DNA of 64,000 nucleotides from JAABVD01 sp965204545 (GTDB lineage Bacteria > Verrucomicrobiota > Verrucomicrobiia > Opitutales > UBA2995). Below are positions 25,510 to 34,152 of the stretch, piece by piece. Location of the stretch: the NCBI GenBank assembly GCA_965204545.1, contig CBDBFA010000003.1, positions 2,418,001 through 2,482,000 on the forward strand. The letters are read 5' to 3'. The notes beneath the pieces were generated by a model that did not search any database, had not been told where the DNA came from, and was given only the letters and a program-made list of their open reading frames with translations. Made by a program: the position numbers and the translations under genes. Within the stretch, counting starts at the first letter, position 1, and every line of letters starts with the position of its first letter.

Positions 25510-25684
25510 GATTTAACGGAGGGCGGGTTTTCCAACCCGCCTATTCGTAGGGGCGAGGCATGCCTCGCCCACATTCCTGCCTGTCACGCCGTAGACCTTC
25601 GGCGAAGGCGGACCTGCCACGCCGGGAGGCGGGTCCGCCATTACCGTAAAATAGGGGGTTGGAAAACCCCCTCTCCGTTAAATC
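25510..25684 (+). mobile_element. MITE-like nested palindrome element, copy C
   Basis: GATTTAACGG and CCGTTAAATC ends flank the same inner palindromes; the GTAGACCTTCGGCGAAGGCGG variant occurs where copies B and D have GTAATCCATGAAGGCGG. The right terminal stem is diverged (AGGGGGTTGGAAAACCCCCT). Confidence 0.82.
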
Positions 25685-25738
25685 ATTCTTTGCACCTTTT
25701 GCGTTCTTTTTCGGCTATTAATCCCTCCTCAGCATCTC

Positions 25739-25787
25739 TTTTCAATTCCTCATACCTAATTCCTAATTGGCGCCCTCGGCGCCTCTT
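25739..25787 (-). repeat. GGCGCC palindrome with GGAATTA tail
   Basis: TCCTCATACCTAATTCCTAATTGGCGCCCTCGGCGCC on the plus strand, in the gap upstream of the LRR gene stop. Confidence 0.78.
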
Positions 25788-25834
25788 ATCTTGTGTCTTT
25801 TGTGCTTTTTGCGGTTCCCTCTCCCAATTCCTCC

Positions 25835-28800
25835 TCAGGATCCTGAGGAATCCCCGCAAAACGACAGACCGAGTTCGGCAAAGTCATTTTCCGCTACAGT
25901 CCGCAACGCGCTCGGAATGCACCCGGTCAACTGGTTGTCGTCAAGACTCAGGAAACGCAAATTGATAAGTTTTCCGAGTTCTGCCGGAATCTCCCCACTC
26001 AACTGGTTTTGGTGGAGTCCCAAGTACTGCAAAAAGATCAGATTGCCCAATTCCGCCGGAATCGCTCCGCTCAGTTGGTTGTCGTGAAGATCCAGGTAAA
26101 GCAGGAAGGATAGGCTTCCCAGTTCTGCCGGTATCGGACCATCCAGTTGGTTGTTGGAGAGATCTAGGAGTAGCAGGAATTCGAGGTTGACCAGTTCTGC
26201 CGGAATCGGTCCGCTCAACTGGTTTCCATCGAGCCTCAACACTCCCAGGAAGTTCAGATTTCCAATTTCTGCCGGTATCGCCCCGCTTAATTGGTTTCCA
26301 TCGAGCCTCAACACTTCCAGGTTGGCCAGGCTTCCGATTTCTTCCGGAATTGGCCCATTGAGTTGGTTTTCCTGAAGAGTCAGATTTGTCAGACTGGTTA
26401 GTTTGCCGAGTTCTGTCGGAATCGCCCCGCTTAACTGGTTTTCGTGGAGTACCAGGTACAGCAAATTGGCCAGGCGGCCGAGTTCTGTCGGAATCGATCC
26501 GCTTAACTCGTTCACATGGAGACCCAACAATTGCAGGTTCTCGAGGTTTCCCAATTCTCCCGGAATCGCCCCGCTCAACTGGTTGTCGTTGAGACCCAGA
26601 AATTGCAGATTGGCCAGGTTTCCGATTTCCGGTGGAATCGGCCCGCTCAACTCATTATCAAAGAGCCACAATGCTCCCAGATTGGCGAGGTTTCCTATTT
26701 CTTTCGGAATCATTCCGCTCAATTGATTCTCGAAAAGCCCCAGATATTCCAAGTTGGCCAGGTTTCCCAGTTCTGCCGGAATCATTCCGCTCAATTGATT
26801 GGTGCGGAGGTTCAGCGTTTTCAAGTTGGCCAGGTTTCCCAATTCTCCCGGAATCGTTCCGCTCAACTCATTTGCATAGAGCCACATTCCTGTCAATTTG
26901 GTAAGTTGTCCCAGTTCCCCCGGAATCATTCCGTTCAGTTGATTAGTGTGGAGGTTCAGCGTTTCCAAGTTGGCCAGGTTTCCCAACTCTTCCGGAATCG
27001 GTCCGCTCAACTCGTTTTCATAGAGCCACATTCCAGTCAAATTGGTAAGTTGTCCCAATTCCCCCGGAATCGGCCCGCTCAATTGATTGTCGTCAAGAGA
27101 CAAGACTTCCAGGTTGGTCAGCTTGCCGATATCTGCCGGAATCATTCCGCTCAACTGATTAGTGTGGAGGTTCAGCGTTTCCAAGTTGGCCAGGTTTCCC
27201 AACTCTGCCGGAATCGGTCCGCTCAACTCGTTTTCATAGAGCCACATTCCAGTCAAATTGGTAAGTTGCCCCAGTTCTTCTGGAATCGGTCCGCTCAGTT
27301 GGTTCTGGCGGAGACTCAGATTTTCCAGATTGGTAAGGTTACCCAGTTCAGGCGGAATCGGCCCGCTCAACTCGTTATCATAAAGCCACAAACTTTCCAG
27401 ATTGGCCAGGTTACCTAGCTCTCCCGGAATCGCCCCGCTCAGTTGGTTCTGGCGGAGACTCAGAAATTCGAGATTGGTAAGTTGTCCCAGTTCAGGCGGA
27501 ATCGGTCCAATCAACTGGTTATCATAGAGCCACAATCCTTCCAGGTTAACGAGATCACCCAGTTCTGACGGGATGGGTCCGCTCAGTTGATTGCCGTCGA
27601 GAGATAATTTTTCCAGATTGGCCAAGTTGCCGAGTTCCGGCGGAATCCTTCCGCTCAATTCGTTATCATAGAGCCACAAATCTTCCAGGTTGGCGAGGTT
27701 GCCGATTTCCGGCGGAATCGGCCCGCTCAGTTGATTGCCGTCAAGAGACAATTCTTCCAAATGGGTCAGGTTGGCGATTTCTGCCGGTATCGGTCCGCGC
27801 AGTTGGTTATCGGAGAGATCCAGCTCGATCACTTGGCCATTGTCGTCAAGCTCTACGCCGTACCACCGGTCGAGCGGCGCGTCCGTGTCCCAATTGTCGG
27901 ACCGCGTCCAGTTCGCGCCGTCCATCGCATCATACAACCTTACCAGCGCCTCGCGCTCCGGACCCCCCGTGTCGGGAGATTCGATTCCATACACCTCGAC
28001 AATGGCAACCCCGGTAGATCCATTCTTTCCTTCCACCTTGGCCGTATAGTTGCCGGGATCGAGAGTGAGAACGACCGCTGAGCTCAGACTGCCTTCCGCC
28101 AGGTTTGGATTGCCTCCCCAAAGATCCGAAATCAATCGTCCCTGACTGTCCTGCCAGTCATCGTTGACTATGATCTGGGTGTGGTTGTTCGGATCCCGAT
28201 CGGTGGTGTTGGTCACCGTCAGAACCGGATCGGCCAGCGCATTGGTAATACCGGCATTGGCGAGTTCCGGGCCGAGGGCTTGAATCAACACCTGCCGAGG
28301 GTCATCTTCGATGATAAAACCCCCTATCATGACCTCCTCCCCCGTTCCCACCAAGGCGCGGGTCGAGAGATTGACCAGCCTGCCATCCGGAGAACCAATC
28401 CCAACCAGATTGGCGACCCCATAAACCTCCACAAGGGCAACTCCGGAAGATCCATCCTTTCCTTCCACCTTGGCCGTATACCCCCCGGGCTCGAGAGCGA
28501 GAACCGCCGCCGCGCTCAGGCTGCTTTCCGCCAGGTTTGGATTGCCGCCCCAGAGAGCGAATACCAATTGTCTCTGACCGTCCTCCCAGTTGTCGTTGAC
28601 CATCAGCTCGATGGGAGGATCGAGATTTGTGCGAGGAGGCTCGCCCTCGCTGGTTTGGATGATCGTCAGAACCGGATCGGCCAGCGCATTGGAAATGCCT
28701 CTATCCGCCAGTTCCGGGCCGAGGGCCTGGATCAGCACCTGCCGGGTGCCGCCTTGGACGATAAAACCCCCGATCATGACCTCCTCACCCGTTTCCACCA

Positions 28801-28969
28801 AGGCGCGGGTCGAGAGATTGACCAGCTTGCCCTCGGCCGCCGAGATCGGCTGAGAAATCCCCGTCAGCCCTGCCAGGACCAACAGCATCGGCGCCGCCCC
28901 GCGGGCCAGGGTAGCCAGGTTTCGCCATGGATCGAACGCCAACCACCCATGGAAAAAGTTTGAGAACAT
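25835..28969 (-). CDS. Secreted protein with duplicated beta domain and 27 plant-type leucine-rich repeats
   Basis: This 1044-residue protein has a signal peptide, two tandem copies of a domain beginning KLVNLSTRALV.TGEEVMIGGFI and ending GVALVEVYG, an N-cap (PEREALVRLYDAMDGANWT), then 27 copies of a 24-residue LRR with the pattern LxxLxLxxNQLSGPIPxELG. The repeats are plant-type, otherwise typical of receptor kinases. They end in a capping motif, NQLTGCIPSALR, with a final FCGDSSGS. Repeats alternate between NQL and NEL types, giving a 48-residue (144-bp) super-repeat. The LRR solenoid is probably for protein or glycan binding outside the cell. The function is unknown. Confidence 0.88.
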   Translation of the reverse strand: MFSNFFHGWLAFDPWRNLATLARGAAPMLLVLAGLTGISQPISAAEGKLVNLSTRALVETGEEVMIGGFIVQGGTRQVLIQALGPELADRGISNALADPVLTIIQTSEGEPPRTNLDPPIELMVNDNWEDGQRQLVFALWGGNPNLAESSLSAAAVLALEPGGYTAKVEGKDGSSGVALVEVYGVANLVGIGSPDGRLVNLSTRALVGTGEEVMIGGFIIEDDPRQVLIQALGPELANAGITNALADPVLTVTNTTDRDPNNHTQIIVNDDWQDSQGRLISDLWGGNPNLAEGSLSSAVVLTLDPGNYTAKVEGKNGSTGVAIVEVYGIESPDTGGPEREALVRLYDAMDGANWTRSDNWDTDAPLDRWYGVELDDNGQVIELDLSDNQLRGPIPAEIANLTHLEELSLDGNQLSGPIPPEIGNLANLEDLWLYDNELSGRIPPELGNLANLEKLSLDGNQLSGPIPSELGDLVNLEGLWLYDNQLIGPIPPELGQLTNLEFLSLRQNQLSGAIPGELGNLANLESLWLYDNELSGPIPPELGNLTNLENLSLRQNQLSGPIPEELGQLTNLTGMWLYENELSGPIPAELGNLANLETLNLHTNQLSGMIPADIGKLTNLEVLSLDDNQLSGPIPGELGQLTNLTGMWLYENELSGPIPEELGNLANLETLNLHTNQLNGMIPGELGQLTKLTGMWLYANELSGTIPGELGNLANLKTLNLRTNQLSGMIPAELGNLANLEYLGLFENQLSGMIPKEIGNLANLGALWLFDNELSGPIPPEIGNLANLQFLGLNDNQLSGAIPGELGNLENLQLLGLHVNELSGSIPTELGRLANLLYLVLHENQLSGAIPTELGKLTSLTNLTLQENQLNGPIPEEIGSLANLEVLRLDGNQLSGAIPAEIGNLNFLGVLRLDGNQLSGPIPAELVNLEFLLLLDLSNNQLDGPIPAELGSLSFLLYLDLHDNQLSGAIPAELGNLIFLQYLGLHQNQLSGEIPAELGKLINLRFLSLDDNQLTGCIPSALRTVAENDFAELGLSFCGDSSGS

Positions 28970-29099
28970 GGATACCTAAATTCGGGAAACACCAGGATCA
29001 GGTCAATCGATTAAACAGTTCTGGGTATGACCGCGGATAACACGGATGCCCACAGATTAGAAACCAGAAATGAACCACAGAGGACACAGAGGGCACAGA

Positions 29100-29270
29100 G
29101 ATTTAACGGAGGGCGGGTTTTCCAACCCGCCTATTCGTAGGGGCGAGGCATGCCTCGCCCACATTCCTGCCTGTCACGCCGTAATCCATGAAGGCGGACC
29201 TGCCACGCCGGGAGGCGGGTCCCCCATTACCATTATTTGGCGGGTTGGAAAACCCGCCCTCCGTTAAATC
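29100..29270 (+). mobile_element. MITE-like nested palindrome element, copy D
   Basis: Same ends and inner palindromes as copy B. Copies B and D also share the flanking upstream string ACCAGAAATGAACCACAGAG. Confidence 0.83.
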
Positions 29271-29403
29271 CTTCTTTGCGCATTTTGCGTTCTTTTGCGG
29301 CTATTAATCCCTCCTCAGCATCTCTTTTCAATTCCCCATTCCTAATTCCTAATTCTTTATTCTAAATTGGCGCCCTCAGCGCCTCTGTGGTTTTACAGTT
29401 AGC

Positions 29404-29436
29404 TTGACCAGTGTTAAAGTACCACTAAAGTATCAC
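29404..29436 (+). promoter_or_regulatory. Candidate promoter and operator of the toxin-antitoxin operon
   Basis: TTGACC (29404-29409) and TAAAGT (29426-29431), 16 bp apart, could be -35 and -10. Two tandem 11-base repeats (TAAAGTACCAC, TAAAGTATCAC, 29415-29436) overlap the -10 and could be an autoregulatory operator. The antitoxin ATG follows 3 bases later with no ribosome binding site, so the message may be leaderless (inference). Confidence 0.5.
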
Positions 29437-29438
29437 TT

Positions 29439-29696
29439 ATGAAGGTTGAACTGGTTACCAATCTCAAACGTCACGCCACCCGGATCATCGAGGAATTGAA
29501 CCGTGATAACGAACCTGTTCTGATCACCCAACATGGCAAGCCTGCCGCCTATCTGGTCGATGTGAAGTCCTTCGAAAACTTGGGGAAGAGAACTGAATTG
29601 TTGGAGGGATTGGCCAGGGGGGAAGCGGCCATCCAGGACGGAAGAGTCGTTTCTCATGGGGAAGCCAAAAAGAGAATGAGTCGATGGCTCGGGTAA
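29439..29696 (+). CDS. Phd/YefM-family antitoxin
   Basis: This 85-residue protein, starting MKVELVTNLKRHATRIIEEL with LITQHGKPAAYLVDVKSFE, is a Phd/YefM antitoxin. Such proteins bind DNA as dimers with the N-terminal part and neutralise the toxin with the C-terminal part. The end overlaps the toxin start by 13 bases. The pair would stabilise this region or act in stress. Confidence 0.9.
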   Translation: MKVELVTNLKRHATRIIEELNRDNEPVLITQHGKPAAYLVDVKSFENLGKRTELLEGLARGEAAIQDGRVVSHGEAKKRMSRWLG

Positions 29697-30010
29697 TCTG
29701 GGCGGAACCTGCCCTCCAGGATCTGGACGCCATTGCCGACTATATTGCCCTGGACGATCCGAAAGCAGCCAAACGCCTGGTTGGGAAAGTATTTCAGAAG
29801 GTGGATCAACTCATAGGGTTTCCTGAAACGGGGACCCGCCCCAGGGAACTTCAAGGAACTCCCTATCGAAAGCTGACCGTAAGTCCCATTTTGATATATT
29901 ACCGGATCGAGGGTGAAAAAGTGTTCATCGTTCACGTCGTAAGAGGAGAACGCCAATTCAATCTTAAACGCATTCAGGACCAAGACCCTCCAACCGGTTC
30001 CCCATTTTAA
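29684..30010 (+). CDS. ParE/RelE-family toxin
   Basis: This 108-residue protein begins ARVIWAEPALQDLDAIADYI and contains GTRPRELQGTPYRKLTVSP with YYRIEGEKVFIVHVVRGERQ. It has the ParE/RelE toxin fold. ParE members poison gyrase; RelE members cleave ribosome-bound mRNA. The sequence (ALQDLDAIADYI) fits the ParE side better, but the target is not proved. Confidence 0.9.
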   Translation: MARVIWAEPALQDLDAIADYIALDDPKAAKRLVGKVFQKVDQLIGFPETGTRPRELQGTPYRKLTVSPILIYYRIEGEKVFIVHVVRGERQFNLKRIQDQDPPTGSPF

Positions 30011-30422
30011 TTCCAAGATTCCGGATGTTGGATTTGACCACAGATGACGCGGATGGGAACGGATTTAAAACCGGAAACCAACCACAGAGGACACAGAGAT
30101 TTATGAATCGCGATCTTGATCCTGATCGTGATCGAAAGTGACTCTCGCAAAGATCGCAAAGAAACGCCAAGGCGCCTCCCATTCTCTCTCAATTCCTCAT
30201 TCTTCATTCCTAATTCCTAATTGGCGCCAACGGCGCCTTATACTGCCCCCGATCCCGCTGCGCCGTAGGCGTGCTATTCCTTTCTGACCACTGACCACTA
30301 TTTTCCAGCATCCAGCATCCAGTAACCAGTAACCAGTAACCAGAACCCAGTATCTGGAAACCAGTCCGGCAAGAGTCTCAACTGGACTTGTTACGACATT
30401 TGGGGTCGGATCACCTTTTTCC
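30011..30422. repeat. Gene-free stretch before the first TonB-receptor gene
   Basis: It contains a GATC array (30106-30135), a GGCGCC palindrome with GGAATTA tail (about 30186-30239), CAGCATCCAGCATCCAG and tandem 'gtaaccagtaaccagtaacc' (about 30325-30345). No gene or clear promoter is seen. Confidence 0.72.
30106..30135 (+). repeat. GATC hexamer array
   Basis: AATCGCGATCTTGATCCTGATC continues to GTGATCGAAAGTG; four GATC sites at 6-bp steps. Confidence 0.82.
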
Positions 30423-33400
30423 GTGAAAAAGATTTACCAACTGCCCTTCTCTTTTCTGCTTGTCTCACTGGCCTTTGAGGAAATTGCGGCTCGGGGATTG
30501 GAGTCGGAGGTGGACACCTACGAACTCGAAGAGTTTGTCGTAGTGGGTTCGCGGATCGCCCGCCATGCCCACCTGATCGGCACTTCGCCGGTTCAAGCCA
30601 TGGACATTGATGACATTGGAGCGTCCGGCGACTTCTCCCTCGCGGATGTGGTCAACGACATCCCCGCACTGTTAACTTCCATTACCGCGGAACAATCGGT
30701 CGACCGGGCAGGCAGGCATGGCTCCAACCGACTGAACCTGAGGGGACTGGGGCAGAACCGCACTCTGGTTCTGGTTGACGGCCGCCGCCACGTCGGCGGT
30801 CTGCAGGGTTCTTCGGCGGTGGACATCGGCTCCATCCCGCAAGCCCTGGTGGAGCGTGTGGAGGTGCTGACGGGCGGTGCGTCGGCGATCTATGGCGCGG
30901 ATGCCGTGAGCGGAGTGGTCAACTTCATTCTGAGGGACGACTTCGAAGGCCTGGAAGTCAAGGCCCAGCAAGGGCTATCCGAGTATGGGGACGCCGGGCA
31001 AACTGCCTTGTCTATCGTTTATGGCCAGAACTTCAACAACGGGCGCAGCAATATCACCTTTTCCGCAGAAGTGCGCCAGGACCAGGGGCTGAAAGTGTAC
31101 GAGCGGACTGACGGGCTGGCGGTCGGCTCGGCCAGCGACTGGACCAATCCGGCCCTGCGCTTTCAGAAGGGCGATATAGGATCAACCACCCCCAACTTTT
31201 CCCGATTTTACAATTATGATAATACCGGGCGCTTCCACTATGGCTTGAACATCCCTGGCCTGGAGGATTTCCTCGCCGACTATACCGCCGAGTTCGGGGA
31301 GGGGCCGAACCTGACCCCTGCCGAAACAGCGCTCATCGAACGGGCTGCCAGCGCCCCGCAGCGGGCGGCACTGCTGTTTTCCAACTTCACCATCACCTCC
31401 GGCTACGGTTACATCATCCCCGGCAATCCGTTCACGTTCGCGGGCTTCGACCCTGAAACGCCCATCGACCTGGACGGGAACGGCAATCCCGACTGCCTCG
31501 ACTCGTTTACCGGTTACAACTCCGTATCCCTCATAGCAGGCGGCTGCTGGAACGTCGGGGCCGACGGCAGCTACCTGCCTATACGCGACGACATCATAGC
31601 CAGCAATTTCAATGGATTCGGCGGCGATTCCTATAACGCCGTGCGGCAGCCGGACAGCGCTCTTCTGCTGCCGGACGACAAGATCACGCTGAATCTGCGG
31701 GGACGCCACGACCTGACCGAATCCCTCAGGCTGTTCGGTGAGGTGAAATACGTGGCGCAGGAAACCGAGGCCGAAGCCCGCCCGTCGTCTTTCTGGGATC
31801 TGCTGTTCGGAGCCGCCGACAATCCATTCTTGCCCGACTTCATTCGAGGCGTGGCCAATGATGTTGGCGGGGTCGCCATTACCATCGATCCGTTGCTGTT
31901 CGATGCTGCCGTCGTTACCCAACGGGACACGTCCCGGATCGTGGCGGGACTGGAATGGGAATTGAACAATGGCTGGCACTACGAACTCAGCGCCAACTAT
32001 GGTCGTTACGACGAGGAAGTGACAGCGACCGGGCAAGTCATCATCGACCGCTTCTTCGCTGCCACCGACGCGGTAACCGACCCCGCCACCAACCAGGCTG
32101 CCTGCCGCTGCGACGTAGACCCGGCCGTCCCGGCGATGAACACACCTTTCGGGATCCCCCGTTGGTCGGAAGGCTATTTCTCCTTCACACCCGGCAGCGG
32201 CCAATGCGTGCCCCTTAACATCTGGGGCGGACTGCCGGGCGTGACCCAGGAAGCGGCGGATTGGGTCACAACCACCACATTTGACGAGCTGACCATCGAT
32301 CAAACCGTTTTCTCCGCCCATCTCATCGGAGACTGGTTTGAGTTGCCCGGCGGTCCGGTGGGATTCGCCACCGGTTTCGAGTACCGCGAGGAATCATCCC
32401 ACGCCCGCTTCGGTCCGTGGCAACGGGGCGTCATTCCTTCCGGTTCGCCGTTTTCGGCCAGCACCTTGATCAGCGAGGTATCGGACAACGGATCCCTGGT
32501 TTTCGATCCATCCATCATCGTAAGGAACGAGCAAGGGAAATACGACGCCAACGACGTCTTCGTCGAGTTCTCGCTGCCCATTTTAGCCTACCAACCGGTG
32601 TTCGAGGAGCTGACCCTGGACGTGGCGGGCCGCTGGTCCAACTATTCCACCATCGGCGCTACCGAGTCCTGGAAGACCAATCTGGTGTGGGCGCCGGTAG
32701 CGGATTACGCTCTTCGCGCAGGCGTTTCCCAGGCCGTGCGCGCGCCCAACATTCACGAATTGTTTGGTCCGGAAACGGGCGCCACCGCGCGCCCGGCGGA
32801 TCCCTGTGACGTGGCCCAGATCAACGCCATCGCGAAGGACAATCCCACCCTGGCCCAGAACACCCAAACCAACTGCGTGGAGGATTTTCAGAGTTTCGGC
32901 CTGAATCCGTTCGACACGGCCGGCAATTACGCATTTGCCGATCCACTGTCCGCCCGCTTTTCCGGCATAACCAGCGGCAACCCCAACCTGTCGGAAGAAA
33001 CCGCCGATACCGTCACATTCGGTTTCGTATTCCAGCCCTCTTTCCTCCCCGGGTTCAACCTAACGTTGGACTACTGGGACATCAGGATCGAGGACGCCAT
33101 CCAATCGGTCACGGCCCAGGACATCGTCAATGGCTGTTATCAGGGCGAATTCCTCAATGACAAATTCTGCACCCTGTTTACGCGTAACACATCGGCATCG
33201 TCGGTTCAGTTCGGAGGATTCAATTTCATCCGGTTCACCAACATCAACTTCGCCAAGCTGGAGACCGATGGGATTGACGCGAGCGTCAGGTACCACTTCG
33301 GCTTTGGCGCTCACGACTTCGAAGTGTCCGTCACCGGGACCAAGGTCAACTCGTTGAACAACTTCACCAATCCCTCCAACCTGAACGATGTCGATGTGGA

Positions 33401-33740
33401 ACTGGGCGAAATCCTGCGCCCGGAATTGGCCGGTAATGTCCTCCTCCGCTGGACGTGGGGTGATCTGAGTGTTGGCTGGCAGTCCCAATACATGGGAGAG
33501 ATGCTGTTGGGCACCGGCAGAGTGGAAATCGATACCGCACAAACCCTGTTCGGTGACGCGGTATTCCTGGACGGCATCTGGATTAACGATCTGAACGTCC
33601 GTTACGACATCGGCGACAATCTGACCCTTTTCGGCGGCATCAATAACCTGACTCATACGGATCCGTTCATATCCGAAAACGCCTTTCCGGCCACTCCGCG
33701 CGGACGGATGTTCTTTCTAGGGGGGACATATCGCCTGTAG
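30423..33740 (+). CDS. TonB-dependent receptor
   Basis: This 1105-residue outer-membrane protein has a signal peptide, a YELEEFVVVGSRIA motif (TonB-box position), a plug (SLADVVNDIPAL, GLGQNRTLVLVDGRRH, IPQALVERVEVLTGGASAIYGADAVSGV) and a long beta barrel ending in TPRGRMFFLGGTYRL with the terminal aromatic-Leu signature. It imports a bulky nutrient using TonB energy. The start is a GTG at 30423 with no good Shine-Dalgarno. Substrate unknown; the neighbours (MFS exporter, decarboxylase, methyltransferase) would fit a small-molecule system such as a siderophore, but this is only inferred. Confidence 0.92.
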   Translation: MKKIYQLPFSFLLVSLAFEEIAARGLESEVDTYELEEFVVVGSRIARHAHLIGTSPVQAMDIDDIGASGDFSLADVVNDIPALLTSITAEQSVDRAGRHGSNRLNLRGLGQNRTLVLVDGRRHVGGLQGSSAVDIGSIPQALVERVEVLTGGASAIYGADAVSGVVNFILRDDFEGLEVKAQQGLSEYGDAGQTALSIVYGQNFNNGRSNITFSAEVRQDQGLKVYERTDGLAVGSASDWTNPALRFQKGDIGSTTPNFSRFYNYDNTGRFHYGLNIPGLEDFLADYTAEFGEGPNLTPAETALIERAASAPQRAALLFSNFTITSGYGYIIPGNPFTFAGFDPETPIDLDGNGNPDCLDSFTGYNSVSLIAGGCWNVGADGSYLPIRDDIIASNFNGFGGDSYNAVRQPDSALLLPDDKITLNLRGRHDLTESLRLFGEVKYVAQETEAEARPSSFWDLLFGAADNPFLPDFIRGVANDVGGVAITIDPLLFDAAVVTQRDTSRIVAGLEWELNNGWHYELSANYGRYDEEVTATGQVIIDRFFAATDAVTDPATNQAACRCDVDPAVPAMNTPFGIPRWSEGYFSFTPGSGQCVPLNIWGGLPGVTQEAADWVTTTTFDELTIDQTVFSAHLIGDWFELPGGPVGFATGFEYREESSHARFGPWQRGVIPSGSPFSASTLISEVSDNGSLVFDPSIIVRNEQGKYDANDVFVEFSLPILAYQPVFEELTLDVAGRWSNYSTIGATESWKTNLVWAPVADYALRAGVSQAVRAPNIHELFGPETGATARPADPCDVAQINAIAKDNPTLAQNTQTNCVEDFQSFGLNPFDTAGNYAFADPLSARFSGITSGNPNLSEETADTVTFGFVFQPSFLPGFNLTLDYWDIRIEDAIQSVTAQDIVNGCYQGEFLNDKFCTLFTRNTSASSVQFGGFNFIRFTNINFAKLETDGIDASVRYHFGFGAHDFEVSVTGTKVNSLNNFTNPSNLNDVDVELGEILRPELAGNVLLRWTWGDLSVGWQSQYMGEMLLGTGRVEIDTAQTLFGDAVFLDGIWINDLNVRYDIGDNLTLFGGINNLTHTDPFISENAFPATPRGRMFFLGGTYRL

Positions 33741-34152
33741 GAACTGAGGCGCCGGGGGCGCCAATTAAGAATTAAGAATTAAGAATTAAGTATTAGGAAT
33801 GGAGAGAGAGGAACCGCAAAAAGCACAAAAGACACAATGGATAAGAGTTGCTGAGAATCTGAGTTTCTGAGAGGAGGAGGAACCGCAGATGACGCAAATT
33901 TGCGCAGAGGGGGGGGTAACCACAAAAAGCACAAAAGACACACAGAGGCTGAGATTCAGCGGTAAATCATCGTGATCGAAAATGGACCACGGATTTCACG
34001 GATGGGAACGGGTGGGGAAATTGCCACAAAAGACGCAAAAGGACCCCCTTTTTTCTAAATCTCTGAGCCTTTTGTTCTTTTTGTGGCTATTTATCTTCGC
34101 GAACTTTGCGAGCTTGGCGAGAGTCAAATAATTCAGTGGTTAGTGACAGGCG
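33741..34152. repeat. Repeat-filled gap after the first TonB receptor
   Basis: A GGCGCC palindrome with four AAGAATTA copies (33748-33802), 'gagagaggaaccgcaaaaagcacaaaag', a lone GATC unit (33968) and 'ttgtggctatttatcttcg'. No gene is seen. Confidence 0.72.
33748..33802 (+). repeat. GGCGCC palindrome with AAGAATTA tail
   Basis: GGCGCCGGGGGCGCCAATTAAGAATTAAGAATTAAG continues; the best-preserved plus-strand copy. Confidence 0.82.

Larger units (their letters stand above)
25357..25834. repeat. Repeat-filled gap with MITE-like copy C
   Basis: It contains a disrupted 'aaccacagaggacaca' string, MITE copy C (25510-25684), and a GGCGCC palindrome with GGAATTA tail at 25739-25787. No gene is seen. 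Confidence 0.75.
28970..29438. repeat. Repeat-filled gap with MITE-like copy D and toxin-antitoxin promoter
   Basis: It contains MITE copy D (29100-29270), a GGCGCC palindrome with GGAATTA tail (29331-29385) and the candidate promoter of the toxin-antitoxin pair (29404-29436). A minus-strand promoter for the LRR gene is expected at about 29000; TTGACC (complement of GGTCAA at 29012) is the best -35 candidate, weakly supported. Confidence 0.7.

Noticed and set aside
26516..27418. 300-residue plus-strand frame antisense to the LRR gene
   Set aside because: It is a repetitive antisense shadow of the 72-bp LRR repeats; there is no independent support.
29100..29270. Insertion sequence with transposase
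   Set aside because: The element has no coding frame; only a non-autonomous (MITE-like) description is supported.
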